Below the pieces are notes generated by a model that saw nothing but the letters and a program-made list of their open reading frames with translations, had not been told where the DNA came from and ran no database searches. This document shows positions 24,960 through 36,723 of a DNA stretch of 64,000 nucleotides, piece by piece (position 1 is the stretch's first letter; each line of letters starts with the position of its first letter). The DNA is from Dryomyza anilis (taxonomy: Eukaryota; Arthropoda; Insecta; Diptera; Dryomyzidae): contig OX638130.1 of the NCBI GenBank assembly GCA_951804985.1, forward strand, positions 97,647,700 to 97,711,699, written 5' to 3'. A program made the position numbers and the translations under genes.

Positions 24960-26600
24960 TAATCCCATTAATAAAACACTCTTAAAAGTATTTTAAACAA
25001 TTTAAAAGGTTTAAAGGAGTATTTTTTAAATATTTAAAGAGCATTTAAATAGCTAAAGAGCATTTTAAAAAGCATTTTAAATAGCTAAAGAGCATTTAAA
25101 GAGCATTTCAAACATTTAAAGATAATTTATAACATTTTAAAAGCATTTAATAATATTTAAAGAGCATTTAGAATATTTAAAATAAACTAAAGAGCATTTA
25201 AAAACTTTAAGAGAGTATTAAAAGTATTTAAAAAGCATACAAAATTATTTAAATTTCATTTAAAACATTTAAATTGCAATTAAAATTTTGAAAGAGCAAT
25301 TTTAAACATATCAAGAGCATTTAAAAAAAATATTTAAAACATTAATATCCTTTAAAAGTATTTATAGAGCATTAAAAAGAATTTAGAAAGCATTTAAAAA
25401 GCATTTAAAGTGCACTTAAAAATATTTATAATGTAATTTATCATTTAAATATCATTTACAACATTTACATGGCAATTAAAATCGTTAAAGAGCATTTTAC
25501 AACATTTCAGGAGCATTTAATAAAATGTTAAAAAGGTTTTAATAGCATTAAAAACCTAAATTACATTTAAAAACATTTATAGCGCATTTTATAGAATTTA
25601 AAAAGCATTTACAAGTATTTAAAAAGCATTAAGAATGCATTTAGAAGTATTTCAAATGTATTTCAAAATATTTCAAAACTGTTTTATTCAAAATTAAGAT
25701 CTTTGGAAAACCTTTTAAACGCATTCGAAACATTAATAACCTTTATAAAGCATTTGAATTTATAGTTAAAAAGATTTAAAAAGCATTTTAAAGTATTTAA
25801 AAAGCATTTAAAAGCATTTAAAAGTATTTAAAAAGTATCTAAAAGCATTTAAAAGTATTAAAAATACATAAAACTTTAAAATCATTAAATGAGCTTTGAC
25901 AAACTTTTCATTAATATTTGGAAACATTTAGAAAATCAATTACATTTTAAGAGCATTTACATTTTAAGTGCATTTTAATTTTTAAAGAATATAATGTATT
26001 TAAAAGTATTAAAACATATTTAAAATGCATTTTAAATATTTTCATAAAACTTCAAAATCATTAAAACGACTTTGGAAAACTTTTCATTATAATTTTAAAA
26101 CATTTGTAAAAGATTAACAACGTTTTTTGAAGAGCATTGAAAAGTTTTAAAGCTATTAAAAAATTTAAGTAAATTCAAAATTCATTAAGTTTTTTGTAGA
26201 ACTATTTAAAATAATTCTTTAATATTTTGTCTGTATCCTTTGTGTGCATTAAATACTTTAAAATTGTTTAAGAAAAAAGCAAACACATGCAGAGCATTTA
26301 AAACAATTTTTAAAACTCTTTTAAAGCTCTTTTACAACCTTTCAATCTATTTAAAAGCCTTTTTAAAAGTTTAAAAACTCTTTATGCAACGTTTAAAAAA
26401 TCAGTTAACGTTAACATAATTTTTAACACACTTTTATAGCATCTTTAAAATCCTTTTTGTCTATTTAAACGCCTTTTAACAACTTAAACAACTCTTTAAG
26501 AACCTTTTAAAGCCTTTAAAACACTTTATGCTACTTAAAAAAAATCATTTAACGTTCTAAACACCCTTTTAAACCACGCTAAAACTCATAAATAGCCTTT
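24960..26600. repeat. Degenerate GCATTTAAA array
   Basis: About 1.6 kb built mostly from variants of AAAGAGCATTTAAA, AAAAAGCATTTAAA and AAAAGTATTTAAA spaced 10-30 bp apart. It has no fixed long period and no coding capacity. It lies directly downstream of the Z1 exon. Confidence 0.8.
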
Positions 26601-27561
26601 TGAAACCATTTAAATGAAGAAAAAATAAAGAAAACTTTCAATAAATTGAAAATCGAAAAATGCCTTAGTTAGTGAGTGCACAGTGTTAACGTGTTACCCC
26701 GCTAACAGTGACGACGTGATGTAAATATATTTTTGCACAATCAATCACAAACAATTTAATTTTAAATGTGTTGTGTTTATTTTTTACTTTATGTTAATTA
26801 TATTATTATCATTATTATTATTATGCTTATTACAATTACTATTATTAAATATTTAAGTTATACATATAAATATTATTTAATTTAAGCAACAACTTAAAAG
26901 AGTCCGTTATAATGTATGCTATATATAAAATATATTATTTTTTAATGTATTAATTTTGTTACAAGTGATAATTTTAATGAACAAATCAATTAAAAATTAT
27001 GCCACTTGCACATTTTACACATAAATCTAATTGGAAATTTACTATATGACATACTAAACATGTTCAAATCATAACAAATTGTTTAATTTTAATTTGAATT
27101 TTAGCAAAAAAAAAAAAAAAAAAAAACCTATTTTATATATCCAATAAATATCCTAATATTATCCCAAATAGCACCAAACCCTACATTAACCCCCCACCAC
27201 CACCAACCACCAACAACAACAGCAACAAGAAACAACCAAAAAAAAAAAATATAAAAAAAAAATACTGAAAAAAGCGCATGCTGAAAAAAAAAAGGCTTCG
27301 TGTGCGCAAAATGCTAAAAAGAGACACTAGTGACAATATATATATAAAAATAACACTTAAATGCAAAAAAAATATATATCTAAATACAAATCAGGCCAAA
27401 ATACATGTTTCAAAATTTCAAAAATAAAAATTATAATACGTGTTAATCAATATCTATTTCTCTATCAATGATAATGCAATGCATGCTCATTTGAAATTGC
27501 ATAATGTTTAGTAATTGTATTTTCATTTTCAATTACAGCCATTGTGACATTGTTTGATGTC

Positions 27562-27592
27562 TCATTTTCTAACACACTGTGTTAGAAAATGA
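27562..27592. repeat. 31-bp palindrome (15-bp arms, 1-base centre)
   Basis: TCATTTTCTAACACA is followed by a single C and then by its exact reverse complement. All 15 arm positions pair. It sits about 715 bp upstream of the Z3 acceptor and 21 bp after an acceptor-like TTTTCAATTACAG. Its function is unknown; it could be a protein-binding palindrome or a small transposon remnant. Confidence 0.85.
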
Positions 27593-28308
27593 AACAGCAC
27601 AATTTTGGGTTTTTCTGTCCAAATTTTCAAATTGTGTTTTATATTAATTTTTAAAAAAATCAAAACGAACAAACAGAAAGAGATATAAATACCAAAAAAA
27701 AAAAACAAACAAAGCAACTAAAAATCCAAAACCTTTTTTAACATTGTTTTGTAAATGTACTGTGGATTATGTTACTATTCATCCTACTATGTTCCCTTAA
27801 ACAAAAAAAAAGAAAACGAAGAAACCTTGAAACTAAATTTTTTTCTCTTAAAAATTTTTAACATTTTTTTGATATGATTTCACTATTGAGTTTGATACAT
27901 GTGCGTTCCGTTTACCAAAAAAAAAACGCAAAACTATTTTGCAGTAACACGGTATTGCCACCGTTTAAAGTTCCATTAAACACTATGTAACATTATTGCG
28001 CCTGATTTTGTGAGTTTTAACATGTAATCTAACAACATGACACTAAACAATAAAATCGAAACAATGAAAAAAAATACAAATTTCAAAATTTTAAACAAAA
28101 AAAAAACATTTTTTAAAAAATTTTAATAAAAAAAAACACAAATTTTGATATGTTAAAAATTAAAAATACAAATTTGAAAAAGAAACAAAATTTTGAATTA
28201 AAAACAAACAAAACAAAAAAAAAATCAAAAACAAAACGTTAAAAATAATGCAAGAAACTGAAAGTCACTATTGTCTCTTTTTTTCTTCTCTTCCTATATG
28301 CCATATAG

Positions 28309-29498
28309 GTGGAAGCGCCAGCCTAATCGGTGGGGTTATTGTGCCCGGTGGCAACTCTAGTGTTAGTAGCAATCTTCAGCACCATCATCATTCCTCCCAC
28401 CACCACCAACAACAACAAGAACACCACCACCATCAACAACAACAACAACACCACCTCCTTCTCCAACAACAACAACAACATCACTTGCACTCTGCACAAC
28501 AACAACTACAAAAACAACAACTAGAACATGAACGTACCGAACGTCTGCAAGAACAATGCCAACAAAAATTAGAACAACTACAAAATGAACAGTTAAACAC
28601 CTCACCATCCCCACACCAACATACACAACAACAACAGCAACAATTGCTGCAGCAGCAACAACTTCATCAACAGCAGCAGCAGCAACAACATCATCACTCA
28701 CATTTTAGCCATCAGCAACTGTCGCTGCCCATGTTGCCGTCCCACCAACTACATCCGCACCATGATCTGTCACCAACAACATCACATCAACTGCATCATT
28801 TAGCGCGTGCCGCCTCGCCCATGGATCATCATCATTTGTTGCATCATCGCCGTCCCTCCTTGTCGCCCTCATCGACGGGTCGTTCCTCGGCAAGTGGCTC
28901 AGCCGCTGGCATTTTATCATCGGCGCGCGCTGGCGATATCGCCAGCAATCGACTGTTGTTGCCGCTGCCACTAAACGCCTGTCATCGCTGTGATGTTTGC
29001 GGCAAATTGCTGAGCACTAAGTTGACGCTGAAGCGACACAAAGAGCAACAACATTTGCAACCACTAAACAATGCCGTTTGCAATTTGTGCCACAAAGTAT
29101 TTCGCACACTCAATAGCTTGAATAATCACAAGAGCATCTATCACAGACGTCAGAAAAATCATCACTCGTACTTTCATCACGGCAGCGGTGGCGGCGTTGG
29201 CGGCGCCGTACTCAATTCACCCGGCAGCCGTTTGCAACAATCGTTGAATTCGTTGAGTGCTGCCGCCGCTGCCAATCAACACAATGCTGCAGTCGCCGGT
29301 GGTGGTGGTGGCAATGCGGTGGCAGCCGCCGCTGCAGCAGCTGCTGCTGCCGCCGAATTGTTGCTATCGCCCATTGTTGGTGCTGCAGCAGCTGCTAGCA
29401 ATAATATTGGTGGCGGTGCAGCGGGTCCATTGTCGGCGCCGCATCATCAGCAACAGTCGTCGCCGAATATTGTAAAGCCGTGCATGGATTTTTTATAA
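28309..29498 (+). CDS. br: br alternative exon Z3: Gln/His-rich region, zinc-finger pair Z3, Ala-rich tail
   Basis: The acceptor TATGCCATATAG ends at 28308; GT completes the split Gly, giving [17 protein letters not shown] long His/Gln stretch leads to [10 protein letters not shown]...HKEQQH (from residue 641) and [10 protein letters not shown]...HKSIYH, both C-X2-C-X12-H-X4-H, then [12 protein letters not shown] and a Gly/Ala-rich tail ending CMDFL, TAA at 29496-29498. The finger pair matches Drosophila Broad Z3 (the 2Bc-function isoform). To this stop the isoform is 809 residues. The ATG at 28248 is intronic: the ORF only appears to begin there because the polypyrimidine tract lacks stops. 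The frame continues open past the stop (see 29499-29708). Confidence 0.94.
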
Positions 29499-29708
29499 GA
29501 TCAGCAGCACTTTCTGAAGCAACTGTTTCAGGTTGCGCTGAATCAGTCGGGTCAGGCAATTGCGAGATTGGGTGGTGAACACCACCAGCAGCAACAGCAA
29601 CAATTACCACTATCGGCACTAGCACCACCAGCAACAATTGACTTGACTCAACTGGAGCAACATTATCTAGGCGATGGCGGCGGCATGTCATACGACAGAA
29701 TGAATTAA
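29499..29708 (+). CDS. br: In-frame 69-codon extension after the Z3 stop (readthrough, nonsense change or error)
   Basis: Immediately after TAA (29496-29498) the same frame reads DQQHFLKQLFQVALNQSGQA and IARLGGEHHQ, a Gln run, PLSALAPPATIDLTQLEQHY and LGDGGGMSYDRMN, then TAA at 29706. The G+C, codon choice (GCG, CTG, GGC, CAG) and mixed amphipathic composition are those of coding sequence, unlike the AT-rich DNA that begins right after it. A candidate AATAAA follows at 29746. A single C-to-T change (CAA to TAA) would explain the stop. Readthrough is the alternative, though TAA-G is not the leakiest context. Which holds cannot be decided here. Confidence 0.7.
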   Translation, partial: DQQHFLKQLFQVALNQSGQAIARLGGEHHQQQQQQLPLSALAPPATIDLTQLEQHYLGDGGGMSYDRMN

Positions 29709-29745
29709 ATGAATAGTTGATGTAAACGAACGTACTATGATCTCA

Positions 29746-29751
29746 AATAAA
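29746..29751 (+). terminator. Candidate poly(A) signal for the Z3 isoform
   Basis: AATAAA 38 bases after the end of the extended Z3 frame and 248 bases after the first stop. The hexamer alone is weak evidence in AT-rich DNA. Confidence 0.3.
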
Positions 29752-30931
29752 AACAAAGAATGCATCGTTATTGAACCTCATTACCCCCCCATCAGCATAC
29801 ACTGGAATATGCATTAAAAATTGCGTGCAACGTCTTCAAACACCTATACATTCTACATTCATTTAGGCGCACTGTTAAAAAAGTTCATTAAATTGATGAA
29901 TTTTTCGAATAAAACTCAAGCAACTTTGAATAAAACTCAAGCAATACATTTGTTTGATGTAAGAGCTTATTCATATTATTATTGATGAATAAAACAATAT
30001 TTTTTTATTATTGTGAAACTCAAAGAAAGTCACTAAATTGACGATGATGATGAACTGATGTAATTCATAATTTTGATGAATTTATGAAGAATAGTTTTCT
30101 TAACTATTAAATTCATTAAATTGTTGATGATTAACTGTTGTAATTCATTATTGTGAATTACATTAAAACTTCAAATAACTTTTGAATTCATCAAATGATG
30201 AAGCAGCTGTCACATTCATTATATTTATAAAAAATTATCATTTCTACTTAATTTTTGAAGAACTTAAACAACAACTAAATTCATTAAATTGATGATGGTA
30301 AACTGATGTAATTCATTATTTGGATGAACTGATGCATAAATAAAAGTTTTCCCAATTACTTTAAACTTCGTACAACTTAATTTAACAAATTGGTGAAAAC
30401 GATGAATTTATGAAGCAACTTCATTATTTTGATGGTGAACGATGATTGTGGCAATTCTCATATTCATTATTTTGATGAAACTTTCATAATATTGATGAAT
30501 AAAGCAATAAATTGCTTAATAATTCTAAAACTTAAACAACTATTAAATTCATTAAATTGATGATAATGTGATGAACTGATGAAATTCATTATTTTTTTGA
30601 ATTGATTAATGAAACAATATATTTTGATGATAAGTGATGAAATTCAGTATTTTGTTGAATTGATTAATGAAACAATATATTTCGTAATTATCATTAAACT
30701 CAAAGTACTACTAAATACATTAAATTGATGTAGAAATTGACATACTCAATATTTTGGTAAATAAAATAATTGTTTTCTTCATTATTGTAAAACTAAAATT
30801 GAATTCATTAAATTAATGATTATGAATTTATCATATATATTTTGTTTTTCTAATAGTCTTCTTCAATATCATACAATTCAAACCACTACTAAATTCATTA
30901 AATTGATGATACTCATTGTTTTGGATAAATT

Positions 30932-30933
30932 GA

Positions 30934-31012
<79 letters not shown>

Positions 31013-31014
31013 AT
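30932..31014. repeat. (AAAT)n microsatellite
   Basis: About 20 uninterrupted ATAA/AAAT tetranucleotides inside the ATTCAT-motif array. Confidence 0.95.
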
Positions 31015-31726
31015 AGTGTAATTTATTATTGTCACACTCAAACTATAAACTATTAAATTCATTAAATTGATGATGATGAACTGATGAAATTTATTAAATA
31101 AATAAATTGATAAAATTCATTACCTTGATGAATTGATTAATAAAATATCAGTTTTCTAAAGTATCATACAATTCAAAAAACTATTAAATGCATCAAAACA
31201 CTATTAAATTCATCAAAACACTATTCAATTCATCAAATTGATGAAAAGTTGATGTATTAAACAAAATAATTAAATAAATAATTTAAAATTGAAAATTGGT
31301 ATTTAAAAATCGAAATTTAGTTTTATCTTTCATTTAAAATGAAACAATTGATGAATAGTATTATTAATATTGATGACAATTTTCATTGTACGAGAAACAT
31401 TAAATTGAAGTACAGAGCAGCAGTTTTATAATTTTACCGAAATATAACTAATTAGTAAATCATGAAAACAGTTCTTAATGTAAAAAAAAGTATAGTACAT
31501 AATATTGTGATGAACTCTTCATAATATTTATGAAGTTTTCATTGTATTTATGCATTATTCATAATATTGATGAATTGTTTATAATAATAACAATAATAAT
31601 AAATCTCATTTAAAATATTTATATAAATAATACATAAATGTATGCAAATTATAAACGATTCATTAATATATTGAACGATACAAAAATAATATGAATGATA
31701 CCTCAACATTATGAATTATGCATCAC

Positions 31727-32160
31727 GGTTTATGAAAGACATTACAAGTGAAAAAAGAAGTAGTCGTTGGACGTTCTTTGCTACTAAATACTATGCAATA
31801 ATCAATATTATGAGTTATACAACACAATTATGAAAGATAACACAACAATCGTTGGTCGAATGTCATTTTTACTGCTAAATACAATGAAATTGTTCATCAA
31901 AACTTAAAGTATTTCATTAAAATAATGAATTTCGTTATCACGGTTATGAAAGATACCACAAGATAAAAATAAGTAATCGTCTTTGATCGTTGTTTGCTAC
32001 TAAATACTATGAAATTATCAATATTATGAATTATACATCGAAATTATGAAAGATAACACAACAATCGTATGTTCAAATGTCTTGATTACTGCTACTATGA
32101 AATTGTTCATCAAAACTTTAAGAATTTCATTAAAATATTGAATTTCGTTATTTTAAAGTC
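31727..32160. repeat. 216-bp tandem duplication
   Basis: CTACTAAATACTATG begins at 31781 and, one unit later, at 31997. The flanking blocks TTATGAAAGATAACACAACA, ATTATCAATATTATGA and TCATCAAAACTT are repeated in the same order. The later end is ragged. Confidence 0.75.
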
Positions 32161-35100
32161 ACATATTTCAGTAATCTCCAAAAAAAGCAAGTCATAAAGT
32201 TATTTAAATGATGTATAGTACATAACATCAATGCATTTAAGCACTACTTGTACTATGCTCAAAAAGTTTTAGCTATTTAAAACAAATTAAAGTTATGTAG
32301 CTATATTATGATTTATTCATCAATATAATGAATTTAATTAAATATAAATTGTTCAATAGTTGCTTAATTTTTATATAAAACAATTCATCAAATTGATGAA
32401 CACTTTTTTCAATCGTAAAGCAGCCGCCAAACTACAGACGTTGCAAAAAAAGAACACCCCAAACAGACTGTAGCAAGTCTATAAACATTTTTAGAACAAC
32501 TGTGATTATATTTTGAATTGTATTTAGTTATTTGAAGATATACTTCAAAAATGAATGCACTTTGCGAGTAAGTTTTTGGTAAATATTTGTGGAAGATAAC
32601 GACAAACGAAACTATATTAATTCCTGAGGACAGGAAAAAGAAATACAACGACGATGTTGAAAACCACACACAAATCGCACTCGCTGCCCCCCTCATTAGT
32701 ATTATTTTAAGTGTATCCAATACCCCTTACCTATATATATATCGTATAATCCTAATGTTAAAACTCCCTATGACTGAAACATTTACGCTTTCAAGAACCT
32801 GAACCTCACTCCCAAAAAACCCTCCTATCAAAATTCATTAAGTGTTTTTTTTTTATTATTATTTTAGAATAATTACTATATTACAATATGTGCAATATTG
32901 GTTGACAATACTTTTTATTATTTCATTATAATAACTATTTGCAAAATAATAAACTATTGAAATTTTGTAAAATTATTAATATATATTATATATACATATT
33001 ACATATACATTATGACGGACTTTTTTTTTGTAATAAAATCTATTAAGTTTTAATTAAAATTTAAAAACGAAAAATGTAACATTTTTAAAATGTATGTTGA
33101 TGATATATGCCAATCGTATGACAAACAAACAAACTATCATTGTGCAAAAGACTATAAAACAATATTTTAAAATTGCTGATATTTGTAAATTCTAATTATA
33201 AGTTTGAGGGCAGTATTTCGTCTTATATTTTATGACAGAAACAATTTAATTAGAAAACGTTTTTCAAGTAAAAAGAATAAACTTTTTCGAGTATGAAACT
33301 CATAAATATTATTAAAGAAAACATAAATGCAAACTCTTTTTAAATTTTGTATACACTTTTTTTTTTTTGAAGTAACAGCAATTTTTACTTAGTGCGCGCA
33401 ACAAAAAAATCTAAAATTTCGAATAAACAGTACGCAGACCAAAATTTTAACTTTTTTGTTTAAATTATAAAATTTTATTTAATATATTTTTATAAAAATT
33501 ATGCATTTTGGAAATTGAAAAACTAAAATAAAATTTAGCAAACGGAAAAGTTTTGAAAACAAAAATAAAAGGACTGATAGTTTTAGGCCATAATGCATGA
33601 AATGAAAAACGTATTTGAAAGTGCAACGAGTGACTTGTGTATTTTAGCGACTAGTTTTGTTTTAAAGAAAAGAAAAACAAACACCCCCCACAATTAGGAC
33701 TTTTTGGCAATTGCATTTTTTTAAATGCTAACTTTATATTTTAGAAAAACAAAAAAACAAACAAAAAAACTTAAAAAGAATAAAATTACAAAATTGTGTT
33801 TTTGTTCACAAGACTGAATTCATTAAATGCTTTTTAATTTTGAATTTGTGCGCTTTTTTTAAATATTCGAAAGAAGTAAAATTTTTATTAAAAGCAATTA
33901 ACAAGCGTGAATTATTTACAAAATTATTGTTGGAAACAAAATTAAAATTTGAATGAAAATGAAAAAAAAAAGAAATGGAAAAAAGTCTGAAATATATTTT
34001 GCTTTTACTTGATACCAAATTTTTACAATTTAACTATATATTTTTTTTTATTATTTTAAATTAAACAATTGTTTAAAAAACAAAAAAAAAAACATGCATC
34101 AAATTACTAATTTACTTTTTTTTATATATATATATACATTAATAGATGTATAGAAGAAAAATTCATAAACATACATTTTTATATTTTTATGTAAAGTATT
34201 TCTAAAAAATAAAATTCTATATATATAACGCTCATAATATAAATTGTTTACTGAAAATAAAAAAAAAAAACATTCTTTTCAAAATAAAAAATGTATTTTA
34301 AAAGCATTACTATATATATATACATTAGGTAGTCTGAACTATATATATGCATTGTGTACATAATATTCAAATTTAACTTTTAAGACGTACATTTGTAAAT
34401 AAATATTATACATATTTGTATTTAATACGCATAGTGTTTAAATGTAATAAAAAGCAGTTTTAAAATTAAAGTAATACACACTCATACGTCTTCAATGTTG
34501 ATTTGATTATTTTTAGTAGTTTTAAATTAACTGTAATTGAATTTCCTACACAATATAAAAAGATATATATATTATATTAACCAATAGAGACTTCTGGAAG
34601 TATAAAACAAACAATAGAAATAAACGTGAAATATCAAAAAAAAACATAAAAAAAGAACATACAACATACATGCATAGTATATATAACTACCTAAGCAACC
34701 TAAGTATCCTATAAAATATTAAGTATCAAAAGAACCCATAACATACCAATACAAATACCATTCAAATACCATACCATACAATACCATACCATAAATACTA
34801 TAAAGTTAATGAGAATCATATGCAAAGCAACAGAAATAGAATGAAAACAAACCCTAAATAATAAACTACAACAGCAGCATTCAAACAACATTAATTAATT
34901 AGTTAATTAATTTGCTATTTTAACTTTTAAAAATTTACTTATAAAACATTTTCATTGTTATAAAATAAAAATTTAAATTTTAAAAAATAACTGCAAAAAA
35001 TGCAATTTGTAGCACACACACTTGATAACAACAACAAAAAAAAAAGGAATAATAATAAAAATCTAAATTTTTTTAATACTTGTGTATTTGAATTATGAAA

Positions 35101-36472
35101 CCTAGATGGTGCTTTTGTAAAATGCACTATCTGTAATAATTAACTTTCGTAACGAATACTGTGAAATATAGTTTTTAAAATGTTTACCATCTTAAATACA
35201 TACATATATTAATTGCAATATAAATAACATTTTATATTTCAAATCATAACAAAAAAAAATAAACACTAATTAATATTTAAAATAATATAATAAATGTAGT
35301 ATAACTAAACTAAAATTTAAAAAACAAAAAATCAAATAACAATTTAGCTACAAGCAAAAAAAAAATATGAAACAAAAATACAGTTATTTTATGTAAAAAA
35401 AATATATATATATTTTTTAAGTTTAGTTTTTTGTTATATTGTTTTTTTTATATTTTGAAAATGAGTTATTCTATTAAACATTTTCAAATATATTAGTTTA
35501 TTTTTTAAAATATAAAATATTATTTCCATTTATTATTATAAAAACAAAAAAAAAGTTTTGAAATGAAAAGCAAATCCTAGTTTATAGAATTTAATTCATA
35601 AACATTATTAAGAACAACAACAACAAAAAAAAAAACATAAAAGTTGCATTATATAAAACAAAAAAACATAATATTTTCGTAAATAAATAAAATACTGAGT
35701 TATTATTGAAAACAAACAAAAAAACTAATAATCTTTCTTTGAATTTTTCAATAATTTTTGCTTATTTTATTCTACGTTCACTGGCTATTGGAAAACCAAT
35801 TTTGTTGTATACCAATTCTCAAGGTAGCAACAACTACTTTCTCACTATTAAACTTATTCATGAATTTATATAATATTTATAGACCTTTTTTTAATGTCAT
35901 TTTTTTATTATTCATAAACACTTTAATTTTTTAATTTCACCGAACGCATCTAACCGCAAAAACATTTGTTTGTTTGGGCTCCCCCATTACGTACTCATTT
36001 CTGTCAACTATATAACACTTGTTGTAAGTCCTCCAGCAAATGTAATGCTAGCTAAAGTAATGCGGTAAAGCAATTTTATATGTTTAAACATATGGTTTGT
36101 TTGATAAAACATTAAATATCATAAATATCATTTTTTCGTACTTTTCAACACACATTTAAATATAGCACATATACTTTATATTGAAAACTAAAGAAAGTAA
36201 GTAAAATCATTGACATTACTTGCAATGCAGTGGTAAATTAAAAAAAAAAAAAAACAACCAACCAATCACCAAAACCAACGTATCCCATTTTAAAGACCTC
36301 CTCCGCATAGTAGTTAGTAGCGCATACCAATTATAACAACAACAAAAAAATCGTATTTTTTTATCACTTTATGCTTTGTACAAAACAAAACACAAAAAAT
36401 AAATAAAAAATAAAAAAAACAAAAATTTAGTAAATAACCAAGTACAAAATTCCTTAACTTAAAAATTTCCAG

Positions 36473-36723
36473 GAATTTCACCCAAGAAACTATTCTCATG
36501 CCAACTGTGCGGTAAGCTTCTCTGTTCTAAGGCCTCACTCAAACGTCACATAGCCGATAAACATGCCGTACGTCAAGAGGAATACCGTTGCATCATCTGT
36601 GAACGGGTCTATTGCTCGCGTAATTCGCTGATGACACACATTTACACCTATCACAAGTCCAGACCCGGCGAAATGGAAATGAAAGATATCAAGCTATACA
36701 ATCAATTCAATACAACGATCTGA
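36473..36723 (+). CDS. br: br alternative exon Z2: zinc-finger pair Z2
   Basis: The acceptor AAAAATTTCCAG ends at 36472. GA completes the split Gly and the frame reads ISPKKLFSCQLCGKLLCSKA, SLKRHIADKHAVRQEEYRC, then IICERVYCSRNSLMTHIYTY, HKSRPGEMEMKDIKL and a short tail ending NTTI, stop TGA 36721-36723. Two C-X2-C-X12-H-X4-H fingers match Drosophila Broad Z2, the isoform tied to the br genetic function. With only 82 residues after the common region, this is the shortest isoform (496 residues). The exon has no start codon of its own, so ATG-based gene finding would miss it. The reading frame stays open for another 33 codons after TGA, but in low-complexity CA/CTA sequence. Confidence 0.96.

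Larger units (their letters stand above)
24307..28308 (+). other. Sequence between the Z1 and Z3 exons of br
   Basis: The first part is presumably Z1 3' UTR (candidate AATAAA at 24663). About 24960-26600 is a degenerate GCATTTAAA array, and the rest is A-rich intron with homopolymers (near 27100). A 31-bp near-perfect palindrome lies at 27562-27592. No other gene is seen. Confidence 0.75.
29880..32400. repeat. Degenerate array of ATTCATYAAATTGATGA motifs
   Basis: Dozens of copies of ATTCATTAAATTGATGAT, GATGAACTGATGAAATTCAT and TTGATGAATTGATTAATAAA are spread over about 2.5 kb. Many are self-complementary (ATTCATCAAATTGATGAAT). The same motif family fills 38800-40500. Confidence 0.8.
29709..36472 (+). 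other. Sequence between the Z3 and Z2 exons of br
   Basis: About 29880-32400 is a degenerate array of ATTCATTAAATTGATGA variants with an (AAAT)n run (30932-31014) and a 216-bp tandem duplication (about 31727-32160). The remainder is A/T-rich with TA runs (for example 34120-34140 and 34560-34575) and homopolymers. No exon or gene is seen. Confidence 0.75.

Noticed and set aside
28248..28308. ATG start for a separate gene at 28248
   Set aside because: This stretch contains the polypyrimidine tract and acceptor of the Z3 exon; the homologous Broad sequence begins only after the AG at 28308.
28323..29691. Antisense and alternate-frame open frames over the Z3 exon
   Set aside because: Val/Leu-rich or Thr/Asn-rich shadows of the CAA/CAC repeat coding strand.
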